DNA of 33,313 bases from an unicellular cyanobacterium SU3 (GTDB lineage: Bacteria > Cyanobacteriota > Cyanobacteriia > Cyanobacteriales > Microcystaceae). Position 1 is the stretch's first letter, and every line of letters begins with the position of its first letter. The notes beneath the pieces are model-generated. The model was not told where the DNA came from and ran no database searches. It saw nothing but the letters and a program-made list of their open reading frames with translations. Location: assembly GCA_002172675.1 (NCBI GenBank), contig NETF01000205.1:1-33313 (forward strand), given 5' to 3'. Of this stretch, positions 7,705 to 15,339 are shown in pieces. The position numbers and the translations under genes are program-made.

Positions 7705-7961
7705 TTAAGCCGGCTTAAGATAAGGATAAGTCGGTCAATGGTAAAAGGTTTCAGGTTTGCGCCACAAATGCGGATAAACTCGCTGTGATCTATCCCTGTT
7801 TTGTCTTGCGCTTCACTGGTTGATAAGCCTTCTTCGTCTAAAATTTTGATAATTTCTGCTGCAAGCAAGGCTTTGGCTTGACGCACATCAGATTCATTAT
7901 CTCCCATGTCTCTATACACATTGCCACTTCCATGAACTAATTCCAAGGGTTCGTCTGTCAT
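7632..7961 (-). CDS. XRE/HTH-family antitoxin (HigA2-like)
   Basis: The 109-residue protein carries the conserved pattern of COG5606-type antitoxins: LVHGSGNVYRDMG at the N-terminus, an XRE helix-turn-helix (GLSTSEAQDKTGIDHSEFIR) and the C-terminal block FTIDRLILILSRLNYNVEIS. Such proteins neutralise a RelE/HigB-like mRNase and repress their own operon. Its ATG overlaps the stop of the upstream toxin stub by ATGA, the normal order for this module (toxin first). The last nine or so residues (FPSKNQIKA) are encoded antisense to the vapC stub, so the natural C-terminus has probably been replaced. The DNA-binding part looks intact. Confidence 0.75.
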   Translation of the reverse strand: MTDEPLELVHGSGNVYRDMGDNESDVRQAKALLAAEIIKILDEEGLSTSEAQDKTGIDHSEFIRICGANLKPFTIDRLILILSRLNYNVEISVTTHPKQEFPSKNQIKA

Positions 7962-8071
7962 GAGAGTGCCTCCTGTAATCGCTTGAGTCGTTTTTTAATC
8001 AGTTCTACATCTTGTTGAGGTGTTTTTATGCCTGTTTTTGATTTTTTTTGAAAGGCATGAATTCCCCAAAT
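7958..8071 (-). pseudogene. HigB-type (Gp49-like) toxin, C-terminal stub
   Basis: The minus strand reads IWGIHAFQKKSKTGIKTPQQ followed by DVELIKKRLKRLQEALS and a stop that overlaps the antitoxin ATG. HAFQKKSKTGIKTP is the hallmark of the C-terminal half of phage Gp49-like/HigB mRNA interferases. In-frame stops appear just upstream (by about 8075), so the N-terminal half with the fold core is gone. This is a dead toxin with a surviving antitoxin. Confidence 0.7.
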
Positions 8072-8112
8072 AGGTTATTAATAAAATCAAAATAGCTCAA
8101 CATCAATAAACT

Positions 8113-8811
8113 TTAATTAACCTCTATTTCAGTTCGTTTTAGATGACCATCTTCTAATTCTACAATGCGATCGGCTACATCTAAAATACGATTATCATGG
8201 GTAACGATTAGAATAGTACAACCTTGTTCTTTAGCTAATTTTTGCATAATATTAACCACATCATGACCTGATTTACTATCAAGAGATGCAGTAGGTTCAT
8301 CAGCTAAAACCATCTTCGGATGACTTACCAATGCACGAGCGATCGCCACTCTTTGTTTTTGTCCTCCAGAGAGGTTTTCAGGATAATAATTAATTCTTTC
8401 TCCTAACCCCACTGCTTCTAATATTTCTTGGCTTTTTTGTTCAATTTCTCTTTTATAATATTGAGAATGTAACTCTAAAGACATGGCTACATTTTGTCTT
8501 GCTGTTAAACATTCTAAAAGGTTATGAGATTGGAAAATATAACCAATATTACGTCTAATTTTAACTAATTGATGTTTTTTGGCACCGACTAACTCTTGTT
8601 CTAAAACTTTAAGACTTCCTGTTTGTGGTGATCTTAAACCTCCCATTAAAGTTAATAAGGTGGTTTTTCCCGAACCCGATGGACCTTTTAAAATAACGAC
8701 TTCTCCTGCTTTCAAAGTCAAATTAATATCAAAAAGGATCTGTTTTCTTAACTCCCCTTTTCCAAAATAATGATTAAGTCCTTTAATATCAATTACAGCA
8801 TTACTATTCAT
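8113..8811 (-). CDS. devA: DevA-type ABC transporter ATPase
   Basis: This 232-residue ATPase of the MacB/DevA class has Walker A GPSGSGKT (43-50), Q-loop YIFQSHNLLE, signature LSGGQ (147-151), Walker B MVLADEP (167-173) and switch VTHD. It energises export through the DevC permease and DevB fusion protein; in heterocyst formers this system exports envelope glycolipids with a TolC-like outer membrane protein, and in unicellular species the cargo is unknown. The start at 8811 (MNSNAVIDIKGLNHYFG) was preferred to 8841 because the extra residues are not family-like and would run into the heptamer repeat. It is the last gene of the devB-devC-devA operon, 46 bases after devC. Confidence 0.88.
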   Translation of the reverse strand: MNSNAVIDIKGLNHYFGKGELRKQILFDINLTLKAGEVVILKGPSGSGKTTLLTLMGGLRSPQTGSLKVLEQELVGAKKHQLVKIRRNIGYIFQSHNLLECLTARQNVAMSLELHSQYYKREIEQKSQEILEAVGLGERINYYPENLSGGQKQRVAIARALVSHPKMVLADEPTASLDSKSGHDVVNIMQKLAKEQGCTILIVTHDNRILDVADRIVELEDGHLKRTEIEVN

Positions 8812-8833
8812 AATATACGTAACTAAACAATAA

Positions 8834-8861
8834 CTGGTCACTGTTCACTGTTCACTGTTAA
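8834..8861. repeat. Heptamer short tandem repeat (CTGTTCA type)
   Basis: Four consecutive heptamers CTGGTCA, CTGTTCA, CTGTTCA, CTGTTAA form a typical cyanobacterial STRR. The array touches the devC stop codon (8858-8860) and fills most of the devC-devA spacer. Confidence 0.7.
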
Positions 8862-10009
8862 AAAATATCCGCCGGATCAGCAGCGCGTAATTTACCCACA
8901 GCAATCACCCCAGAAATACAGCACATCAAAATGGTTAAAATTAAAACACTAATTGCTCTTGATGTTACCATCATAATCGGTAAACCCGTTGCTTTAGCTG
9001 CATTATAATATAACAAAATTGAAAAAGAAAAACCAGGAATAAATCCAATACAACCTAAAATTATCGCTTCTTGAAAAACTACTGTTAATAAATAAAAATC
9101 GGTATATCCCATGGCTTTTAAAGTAGCATATTCAGGTAAATGATCGGCTACATCTGTATATAAAATCTGATAAACAATTACCGTTCCTACGATAAATCCC
9201 ATGATGGTTCCTAATGTAAAGATAAACCCGATCGCTGTTCTATTTTGCCAAAAGTTTTTCTCATGTTTTATCAGGTTTTCTTTTGAATAAAAACTAATAT
9301 CTTCGTAGTCAAAGGTTTTCCTTAAAAAGTCAAGATTTTTTTCTAAATTAGCTCCTGATTTTAATTTTATGACTCCAATATCAATTAATCCTTCCTTTCG
9401 GTCAGGAAATAGACGAAAAAAATTAACATCACTGGTAATAATTGTCCCATCTATACCAAAAGAAGTCCCTAAAGAAAAGAGTCCCTTTACTTTGATTTGG
9501 CGATTACCTACTTCTGTTGTAATTATCTGTCCTGGCTCAAATAATTGAGAAATAGGACCAAACTCTTTTCGAGAAAGACGGTCTAATAAAACAACATCTT
9601 GCTGCTTAGTTACTGATATATTTTCTTGAACATCAGGTAATATAATAACGTTTTTATCAGGGTTAAATCCCACGTTTAAAATATTATGGGTTTTTTTCTC
9701 TATGGGATTTTTCCAAGTAGAAACACCAATATATATGGGGGTTACACTTTCAACTTGATCAACTCCTAAGATTTGGTATAATCTACGTTGAGAGAAACTT
9801 CTAATTTCTATTAAGGTATCTGTTTTAGAATTAATCACAAAAATATCACCGTCTAAACTTCGATGGAGTCCTACAGCACTATCAAATAAACCATCTCTAA
9901 AACCTAACTGCATAAACATTAAAACATCAGCAAACGTAATCCCTGCTAACGCCACGAGTAAACGAGTTTTTTCATGGGTCAATTGTAACCAAGCTAAAGG
10001 AGTTTTCAT
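8858..10009 (-). CDS. devC: DevC-type ABC transporter permease
   Basis: The 383-residue inner membrane protein has the FtsX/MacB topology. There is one N-terminal membrane helix (VALAGITFADVLMFMQLGFRDGLF region), a large periplasmic domain (about 45-260) and three C-terminal helices, with AEYATLKAMGY-like YATLKAMGYTDFYL in the FtsX core. It forms the membrane channel or mechanotransmission part of the DevBCA exporter. It starts 5 bases after the devB stop, so translation is probably coupled, and is followed by devA. Its length matches DevC proteins of heterocystous cyanobacteria. Confidence 0.88.
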   Translation of the reverse strand: MKTPLAWLQLTHEKTRLLVALAGITFADVLMFMQLGFRDGLFDSAVGLHRSLDGDIFVINSKTDTLIEIRSFSQRRLYQILGVDQVESVTPIYIGVSTWKNPIEKKTHNILNVGFNPDKNVIILPDVQENISVTKQQDVVLLDRLSRKEFGPISQLFEPGQIITTEVGNRQIKVKGLFSLGTSFGIDGTIITSDVNFFRLFPDRKEGLIDIGVIKLKSGANLEKNLDFLRKTFDYEDISFYSKENLIKHEKNFWQNRTAIGFIFTLGTIMGFIVGTVIVYQILYTDVADHLPEYATLKAMGYTDFYLLTVVFQEAIILGCIGFIPGFSFSILLYYNAAKATGLPIMMVTSRAISVLILTILMCCISGVIAVGKLRAADPADIF

Positions 10010-10014
10010 AATAT

Positions 10015-11331
10015 TTAAAATTGAATTTCTGTAATAACTTTTGCATAAGTGAGTTCTGAAACTTTAGCGGATGCTTCTGGAGTTAATAAGATGTCTACTT
10101 CAACCACTCTGACATCAATATCTGCTGCGGGATCGGTATCTAAAACATCTTTTTTGCCAATTTGTAAACCAATTTTCTGCACAGTTCCCTCTAAGGTTCC
10201 TACAAAGCTATTATTCTCACTTCTTATCATAGCTTTTTGTCCTATTCTTACTTTATTAATTTCACTCTCGTAAACCTCTGCAATTACCATCATTTTTTCG
10301 GTTTCTCCCAGTTCTAAAACACCATTATTATCGTTAACTTTCTCCCCTGGATAAGTATGAATTTTTAACACTTGTCCATCTCTAGGAGACTTAATATAAG
10401 CTAAGTCTAAATCTGTTTCTTTTTCTTCTAGTTGAGCTATCGCTTTATCGACTTCTGCTTGTGCTTTTTGAATATCAACAGGACGAATTTCTGCAATGCG
10501 ATTTAAGTTAGCTCTCGCCGCTATAATTTGTTGGTTTAAACTATTAACTTCTTTTCTAGATTGTGATTGCTCTGCTGTAATTTTTTCTTGTAATGTATTA
10601 ATGGTTTTGCTCAATCTTTCTTGAGCTTCTCTTAAACTTTCTCTTGCTTGCTCTAATTCTAATTGACGTTGATCTAACTCTGACTGAGAAATCACTCCAT
10701 TCCCTGCTAAATTTTCATATCTTTGATACTCTCTTTGAGCATCTTTTAATTCAGCTTTCAACCGTTCAATGGTAGCGGTTTGTTGTCGTTTTTCTCCTGC
10801 TAATTCCATTTCTAACTGTGCAAGAGTTGCTTGGTTGGTAGACAGTTCTCCCTTTAACTCTGCTTCTAATTGTTGAATGGTTGCTTCTTGTGCTTCAATT
10901 TCACCTTGTTTGGCCCCTGCTTTAACAATTTCTAAGTTAGCTTGGGCTACTTTCACCTCTTGTTGTGCTGCCTTAAAAGCAGCTTGTTTACTGTCTATAT
11001 CATTTAAAATAGCTAAGGTTTGTCCTGCTTTAACTTTGTCCCCTTCTTTAACTAATAATTGTTCAATCTTAGCTCCTCCTTGGGTGGGTGGTGGGGCTAA
11101 ATTGATGACTTCTCCTAAAGGTTCGAGTCGTCCTAGGGCTGAAATTGTTTCTATTTTGGGCGATTTAATCGATGTGCTAACCCTAGACTGTTGCGACTCA
11201 GTACGACTTAGGTTTAGTGCGTAAAAGGTTGTTACCCCCATCAAAGCAACCCCTAGTATAGAGACCCCAATAACCGAGGATTTCCCTTTCTTAGATAATA
11301 GGGTCTTTTTGAACTTTAGTGGTTGTGTCAT
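10015..11331 (-). CDS. devB: DevB-type membrane fusion protein (HlyD family)
   Basis: From ATG 11331 the protein has 438 residues. It has a cytoplasmic basic start, one membrane anchor (SVIGVSILGVALMGVTTFYA), a biotinyl-lipoyl half motif (KIEQLLVKEGDKVKAGQTLA), a long coiled-coil hairpin (about 110-310, rich in A, E, Q), the second lipoyl half (AYIKSPRDGQVLKIHTYPGE) and a beta-barrel domain. It bridges the inner membrane DevCA complex to a TolC-type outer membrane channel. A GTG three bases upstream is an alternative start. It is first in the operon, with a candidate -10 and a palindrome upstream. Confidence 0.88.
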   Translation of the reverse strand: MTQPLKFKKTLLSKKGKSSVIGVSILGVALMGVTTFYALNLSRTESQQSRVSTSIKSPKIETISALGRLEPLGEVINLAPPPTQGGAKIEQLLVKEGDKVKAGQTLAILNDIDSKQAAFKAAQQEVKVAQANLEIVKAGAKQGEIEAQEATIQQLEAELKGELSTNQATLAQLEMELAGEKRQQTATIERLKAELKDAQREYQRYENLAGNGVISQSELDQRQLELEQARESLREAQERLSKTINTLQEKITAEQSQSRKEVNSLNQQIIAARANLNRIAEIRPVDIQKAQAEVDKAIAQLEEKETDLDLAYIKSPRDGQVLKIHTYPGEKVNDNNGVLELGETEKMMVIAEVYESEINKVRIGQKAMIRSENNSFVGTLEGTVQKIGLQIGKKDVLDTDPAADIDVRVVEVDILLTPEASAKVSELTYAKVITEIQF

Positions 11332-11366
11332 CACGTTTCACCATACTTACCGAAAAATTAGACTAG

Positions 11367-11385
11367 ACTGTACAGTTCGATTATA
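11367..11385 (-). promoter_or_regulatory. Candidate devB promoter -10 and 10-bp palindrome
   Basis: On the minus strand TATAAT (11380-11385) lies about 50 bases upstream of devB, followed by the perfect palindrome ACTGTACAGT (11367-11376), a plausible operator near the transcription start. No good -35 box is visible at the right distance, and the NtcA consensus GTA-N8-TAC is not met. The assignment is tentative. Confidence 0.35.
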
Positions 11386-11407
11386 ATGCTTTTGATCAAA
11401 TTAAACT

Positions 11408-11431
11408 AGGGGTTAACGACGGTTGACCCCT
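11408..11431 (-). terminator. Hairpin downstream of psb32
   Basis: AGGGGTTAAC (11408-11417) pairs with GTTGACCCCT (11422-11431) around a 4-nt loop, 30 bases past the psb32 stop. On the minus strand it is followed by a moderately T-rich stretch. The stem is almost identical to that of the hairpin at 1621-1658. Confidence 0.5.
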
Positions 11432-11461
11432 ATCTAAATACTATCTAAACAGGATTTTTCG

Positions 11462-12151
11462 TTATCGACCTGGCATCCCCACATACCAGAAATAAGTAGC
11501 CATGGGAATAACCGTCGCTAAAACCATTAATACCACCACCCAGATAGTTGCGCTGGTATCGTCCGTATCTTCAGCACTGGTAAATGTGCTTTCGATGTTC
11601 ATTCCTTGAACTTCGGGTGGGCCTGGATCGGGGTTTCCTGCTAAAACAGCCACAAGGCGATCGCCAGCTTCTAGGAAAGCTTCATTATACTTTGCACTCC
11701 GTAAAGGCACAGCCACTGTTTCTTTAAGCACACTCGTAGCAATATCATCCGTTAATAAAGACTCGGTATCCTCTCCTTGACGCAAGGCAGTTTTATTAGT
11801 CAAGGTATCCACCACCAAAATGACTTGGTTAGCCTGTTCTTCAGGACTAGGATACCATTTATCGAAAATCCCATCAGCCAACTCTTCCATCGTTAAGCCA
11901 TAATCTAAACGACGGATAGCAATGAGTCTGACTTCGTTGCCAGTATTTTTCGCTAGTTTGCTTAATTGACCATTTAAGCGATTTTCATTAGCAAAGCTAA
12001 TGGCATCGGCTTGATCCACCACCCAAGTGTCTGATCCGACACTTAAGGCAGGAAGATCATAGACTCCAGTAGCAATTGCTGGAGCGATCGCGGTACTAAA
12101 AGCGATCGCCAGACATAGTATTAGTCCTATGACGTATTTTATAGGTTTCAT
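11462..12151 (-). CDS. psb32: Psb32-like TPM-domain protein (photosystem II repair)
   Basis: The 229-residue protein starts with a signal peptide (MKPIKYVIGLILCLAIAFST to about residue 27). It continues with a TPM domain (WVVDQADAISFANENRL, LTMEELADGIFDKWYP, NQVILVVDTL) and ends with one membrane helix (SATIWVVVLMVLATVIPMAT). This layout matches cyanobacterial Psb32 and the plant thylakoid protein TLP18.3, which protect and help repair photosystem II after light damage; the domain faces the lumen. The segment EAGDRLVAVLAGNPDPGPP is typical of Psb32. Two HIP1 octamers sit in the signal peptide region. It is probably monocistronic. Confidence 0.85.
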   Translation of the reverse strand: MKPIKYVIGLILCLAIAFSTAIAPAIATGVYDLPALSVGSDTWVVDQADAISFANENRLNGQLSKLAKNTGNEVRLIAIRRLDYGLTMEELADGIFDKWYPSPEEQANQVILVVDTLTNKTALRQGEDTESLLTDDIATSVLKETVAVPLRSAKYNEAFLEAGDRLVAVLAGNPDPGPPEVQGMNIESTFTSAEDTDDTSATIWVVVLMVLATVIPMATYFWYVGMPGR

Positions 12152-12275
12152 AGCAAATAGTTGAATGAAGATAATAGCTCAATTTTCAACTATTTTGACA
12201 TACTCAAGCCTCTGTGCAAACCTGAGTTCGATACTAAGAAAAATTCTAGTTTTGATATTGATCTTTATCTCCCTG

Positions 12276-12310
12276 ACAACCGACACCCCACAACCGACAC
12301 CCCACACCCC
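12276..12310. repeat. Heptamer-based short tandem repeat
   Basis: Two copies of ACAACCGACACCCC (12276-12289, 12290-12303) and a half unit ACACCCC (12304-12310) lie in the 329-bp gap between psb32 and acpP. This is a cyanobacterial STRR. No gene is supported in the rest of the gap apart from the hairpin at 12402-12430. Confidence 0.65.
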
Positions 12311-12401
12311 AAAATAATCTTCTTATTTCCCTATTCCCTGACTGACCATTTACCGATAATATGAATAATGCCCAATAAACCTTAACTGTAAAATCAATTC
12401 T

Positions 12402-12430
12402 AGGAAATGGTAAATTCCGCCCCATTTCCT
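12402..12430 (+). promoter_or_regulatory. Stem-loop in the acpP leader
   Basis: AGGAAATGG (12402-12410) pairs with CCATTTCCT (12422-12430) over an 11-nt loop, ending 50 bases before the acpP start. It may be a leader structure or an operator. No clear Shine-Dalgarno precedes acpP. Confidence 0.35.
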
Positions 12431-12480
12431 CCCCATCATGGTTAAACTGACGGGGTAGTTAGCGGTAAATTTAAAGATTA

Positions 12481-12726
12481 ATGAACCAAGAAATATTTGA
12501 TAAAGTAAAAAGCATCGTCGTTGAACAACTCGAAGTTGAAGAGGATAAAGTGACCCCAGAGGCCAACTTTGCCAACGACTTGGGGGCTGACTCTTTAGAT
12601 ACAGTAGAATTAGTAATGGCCTTAGAAGAGGAGTTTGACATCGAAATTCCTGACGAAGCTGCTGAAAACATTGCCACAGTTAAAGCGGCTGTGGACTACA
12701 TCGAAAAAGAACAAGCTAACGCCTAA
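12481..12726 (+). CDS. acpP: Acyl carrier protein
   Basis: The 81-residue acidic four-helix protein carries [12 protein letters not shown], with Ser38 as the phosphopantetheine attachment site. It shuttles acyl intermediates between enzymes of type II fatty acid synthesis in the cytosol. The start at 12481 ([13 protein letters not shown]) matches the family. It is followed 86 bases later by fabF, the conserved acpP-fabF order, so the two are probably co-transcribed and act on the same pathway. Confidence 0.97.
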   Translation: MNQEIFDKVKSIVVEQLEVEEDKVTPEANFANDLGADSLDTVELVMALEEEFDIEIPDEAAENIATVKAAVDYIEKEQANA

Positions 12727-12812
12727 TTAATAACAAAAGTAAGTTATTTATCCCCCCATCTCCCCTCATTCGTGCATTGCTGGGTAGATCAATCTTTTTA
12801 TAAGGGAAAATC

Positions 12813-14063
12813 ATGACGAATTCACAATTAAAGCGAGTAGTAGTAACCGGGTTAGGTGCGATCACCCCCATTGGCAATACCCTAACGGACTATTGGCAAG
12901 GTTTAATGAGTGGAAAAAGCGGGATCGCCGAGATTACCCATTTTGATCCGTCTCAACACACTTGTCGTATTGCTGGTGAAGTGAAAGGATTTGATCCCCA
13001 TGACTACTTAGATCGCAAAGAAGCAAAGCGAATGGATCGTTTTTCTCAATTTGGCGTATCAGCCAGCTTACAGGCATTGGCTGACTCTAAATTAGTGATT
13101 AATGACCTCAATGCAGAGCAAATTGGGGTCATTATTGGGACTGGAGTGGGGGGAATCAAAGTTCTTGAAGATCAACAAGAAATTTATTTAAACCGAGGTC
13201 CAAGTCGTTGTAGTCCTTTTATGATTCCCATGATGATTGGTAACATGGCCTCGGGGTTAACAGCGATCCATACCGGGGCTAAAGGACCTAATACTTGTAC
13301 AGTAACCGCTTGTGCCGCCGGCTCTAATGCCATCGGCGATGCCTTTCGTTTGGTACAAAGAGGTTACGCTAAAGCCATGATTTGTGGGGGAAGCGAAGCG
13401 GCCGTTACCCCCTTATCCTTAGCCGGTTTTGCTTCGGCCAGAGCCTTATCAACCCGTAATGATGAACCTCAAAGAGCGAGTCGCCCCTTTGATAAGGATC
13501 GAGATGGTTTTGTGATGGGAGAAGGCTCAGGCATTTTAATTCTTGAAGAATTAGAACACGCTTTAGAACGGGGGGCAAAAATCTATGGAGAAATCGTGGG
13601 TTATGCCATGACTTGTGATGCTTATCACATGACGGCCCCGGTCCCTGATGGTGCTGGTGCTACCCGTGCCATCGAATTAGCCCTAAAAGATGGAGGGATT
13701 TCTCCAGAAAAAGTCAGTTATATTAATGCTCACGGCACCAGTACCGCGGCCAATGATGTCACCGAAACTAAAGCGATTAAAAAGGCGTTAGGAGATCATG
13801 CTCATCGCATTGCTGTTAGTTCCACTAAATCTATGACGGGTCATTTATTGGGAGGGTCTGGCGGTATTGAAGCAGTGGCTACAGTAATGGCGATCGCTAA
13901 TGATCGCATTCCCCCAACCCTTAATTTAGATAACCCTGATCCTGAATGTGATCTTGATTATGTTCCTTATGATAGTCGTCCTTTAGAGATTGATGTGGCT
14001 TTATCTAATTCCTTTGGTTTTGGTGGCCATAACGTTACTTTAGCCTTTAAAAAATATCGTTAA
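12813..14063 (+). CDS. fabF: Beta-ketoacyl-ACP synthase II
   Basis: The 416-residue thiolase-fold condensing enzyme has the catalytic triad of KAS II: Cys167 in TVTACAAGS, His307 in NAHGTST and His344 in SMTGHLLGG. It elongates acyl-ACP with malonyl-ACP and shapes the temperature-dependent C16/C18 fatty acid balance. AAGGGA lies 7 bases before the ATG. It is the second gene of the acpP-fabF pair, full length, with no oddities. Codon use resembles other well-expressed genes here. Confidence 0.97.
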   Translation: MTNSQLKRVVVTGLGAITPIGNTLTDYWQGLMSGKSGIAEITHFDPSQHTCRIAGEVKGFDPHDYLDRKEAKRMDRFSQFGVSASLQALADSKLVINDLNAEQIGVIIGTGVGGIKVLEDQQEIYLNRGPSRCSPFMIPMMIGNMASGLTAIHTGAKGPNTCTVTACAAGSNAIGDAFRLVQRGYAKAMICGGSEAAVTPLSLAGFASARALSTRNDEPQRASRPFDKDRDGFVMGEGSGILILEELEHALERGAKIYGEIVGYAMTCDAYHMTAPVPDGAGATRAIELALKDGGISPEKVSYINAHGTSTAANDVTETKAIKKALGDHAHRIAVSSTKSMTGHLLGGSGGIEAVATVMAIANDRIPPTLNLDNPDPECDLDYVPYDSRPLEIDVALSNSFGFGGHNVTLAFKKYR

Positions 14064-14111
14064 CTCGGTGTTTTTACTCAGTCAATCATCGATAACAAAT
14101 TAAGTTTCTTT

Positions 14112-14137
14112 CTCCTACATCTACAAAATTGTAGGAG
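14112..14137 (+). terminator. Hairpin after fabF
   Basis: CTCCTACA (14112-14119) and TGTAGGAG (14130-14137) form an 8-bp stem with a 10-nt loop, 48 bases after fabF. There is no T-run, so termination is uncertain. Confidence 0.4.
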
Positions 14138-14171
14138 TAATAGTATTGAGAATAACTAAAATAATCTCATT

Positions 14172-14798
14172 ATGATAGGCAATCATAAAAATCCAGTGTT
14201 ATTGATTCATGGAATTTACAACACATCGGCTAAATTTAATACAATGGCAAACTATTTGACTCATTTAGGTTGGTCGGTTCATCGTTTGTCTCTTAAACCT
14301 AATAATGGAGATGGTCATCTTGAACATTTAGCCCAACAAGTTCATAATTATATTGACAATAATTTTGACTCTGAACAACCTATTGATTTGATTGGTTTTA
14401 GTATGGGAGGATTAGTCACTCGCTACTATTTACAGCGTTTAGAAGGAGTCAAAAAAGTTCAACGTTATATTAATATTTCTACCCCTAATAATGGAACTAT
14501 TACTGCTTATGCGTTACCCAATCCAGGAATTAAGCAAATGCGTCCTAATAGTCAATTTTTACAAGACTTAAATAAAGATATAGAAACCACTTTAAATAAG
14601 ATTGATGTCACCGTGATCTGGACTCCTTATGATTTGATGATTTTCCCTGCATCGAGTTCTAAAATAGCTATAGGAGAAGAGATTAAATTACCTGTTTTGA
14701 CCCATGAACAAATGGTAACCCATCAGAAACTTCTAACAACCATTGCTGACTCCCTTTCTAAACCTCTTAAAATTAACCAAATATCCGCTAAACTGTAA
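14172..14798 (+). CDS. Lipase-like alpha/beta hydrolase
   Basis: The 208-residue protein opens with PVLLIHGIYNTSAKF (oxyanion-hole strand HG) and has the nucleophile elbow GFSMGG with Ser77. The likely acid is Asp154 (TPYDLMI), and His178 or His184 complete the triad. No signal peptide is visible, so it is cytosolic or membrane-associated. Similarity is to triacylglycerol lipase/PGAP1-like esterases; the substrate is unknown, with a lipid or galactolipid ester as an inference from the family and from the fatty acid genes upstream. It is about 110 bases after fabF and 21 bases before the TPR gene, so the last two may be co-transcribed. Confidence 0.78.
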   Translation: MIGNHKNPVLLIHGIYNTSAKFNTMANYLTHLGWSVHRLSLKPNNGDGHLEHLAQQVHNYIDNNFDSEQPIDLIGFSMGGLVTRYYLQRLEGVKKVQRYINISTPNNGTITAYALPNPGIKQMRPNSQFLQDLNKDIETTLNKIDVTVIWTPYDLMIFPASSSKIAIGEEIKLPVLTHEQMVTHQKLLTTIADSLSKPLKINQISAKL

Positions 14799-14819
14799 TA
14801 AAAGAAAGTTATTGTAACG

Positions 14820-15326
14820 ATGGATTCTAAGTTAGAACAAGTCAAACTAAAATATCAACAAGGACAAGCATTATTAGACCGGGGACAATATCGTAGTAGT
14901 GTCAAAACTCTCGAAGACGCAAAATCATTAGTTAACCCGTCTTCAAAGTTAGGAGGAGAGGTTCAACTGTCTTTAGTTACCGCTTATCAAGGAGTGGATA
15001 AATTAGACGATGCGATCGCCCTTTGTGAAGAATTAACCCGTCATCCAAACTTAGCGATTCGTCAACAAAGTCAACGTATATTATACATTCTTAAAGCACC
15101 TCAATTAAAGCGTCCTGAAGCATGGATGACGAAAATTCCCACAACTAACTCAGAAGAGAACCCAACTCCTCGCTATGTACAGGCAAAACCAGCAACTCAA
15201 CCCATCAAAAAAACATCCCTAGATTTAGAAGATATTACCCAAATTGATACCAAGGATAATGGGTTTATTGGGTTAGCATTGGGATTATTTATTGTGATCA
15301 TTGGCACGTTAATTTGGTTAAGTTAA
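14820..15326 (+). CDS. TPR-like protein with C-terminal membrane anchor
   Basis: The 168-residue protein has helical TPR-like units (about 5-95: YQQGQALLDRGQYRSSVKTL, AYQGVDKLDDAIALCEEL). A Pro/Thr-rich linker follows, and a single C-terminal membrane helix (GFIGLALGLFIVIIGTLIWL) ends the protein, so it is a tail-anchored protein with its TPR domain in the cytoplasm. TPR domains hold partners together; here the partner is unknown. Similar small TPR proteins are conserved in cyanobacteria and may serve thylakoid complex assembly, but this is inference. It ends 13 bases from the convergent ccs1. Confidence 0.7.
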   Translation: MDSKLEQVKLKYQQGQALLDRGQYRSSVKTLEDAKSLVNPSSKLGGEVQLSLVTAYQGVDKLDDAIALCEELTRHPNLAIRQQSQRILYILKAPQLKRPEAWMTKIPTTNSEENPTPRYVQAKPATQPIKKTSLDLEDITQIDTKDNGFIGLALGLFIVIIGTLIWLS

Positions 15327-15339
15327 GGATGATTGATTT

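Noticed and set aside
5918-8071. A complete, functional defence island around the STAND ATPase
   Set aside because: The toxin genes in it are frameshifted or truncated and no nuclease, methylase or other effector is present, so only a weak case remains.
11340-11400. NtcA site upstream of devB
   Set aside because: A GTA-N8-TAC match was looked for because devBCA is NtcA-controlled in heterocystous species, but no fitting pair is present.
12161-12364. 67-codon plus-strand frame upstream of acpP
   Set aside because: It consists largely of the heptamer repeat (PDNRHPTTDTPHPK) and is not protein-like.
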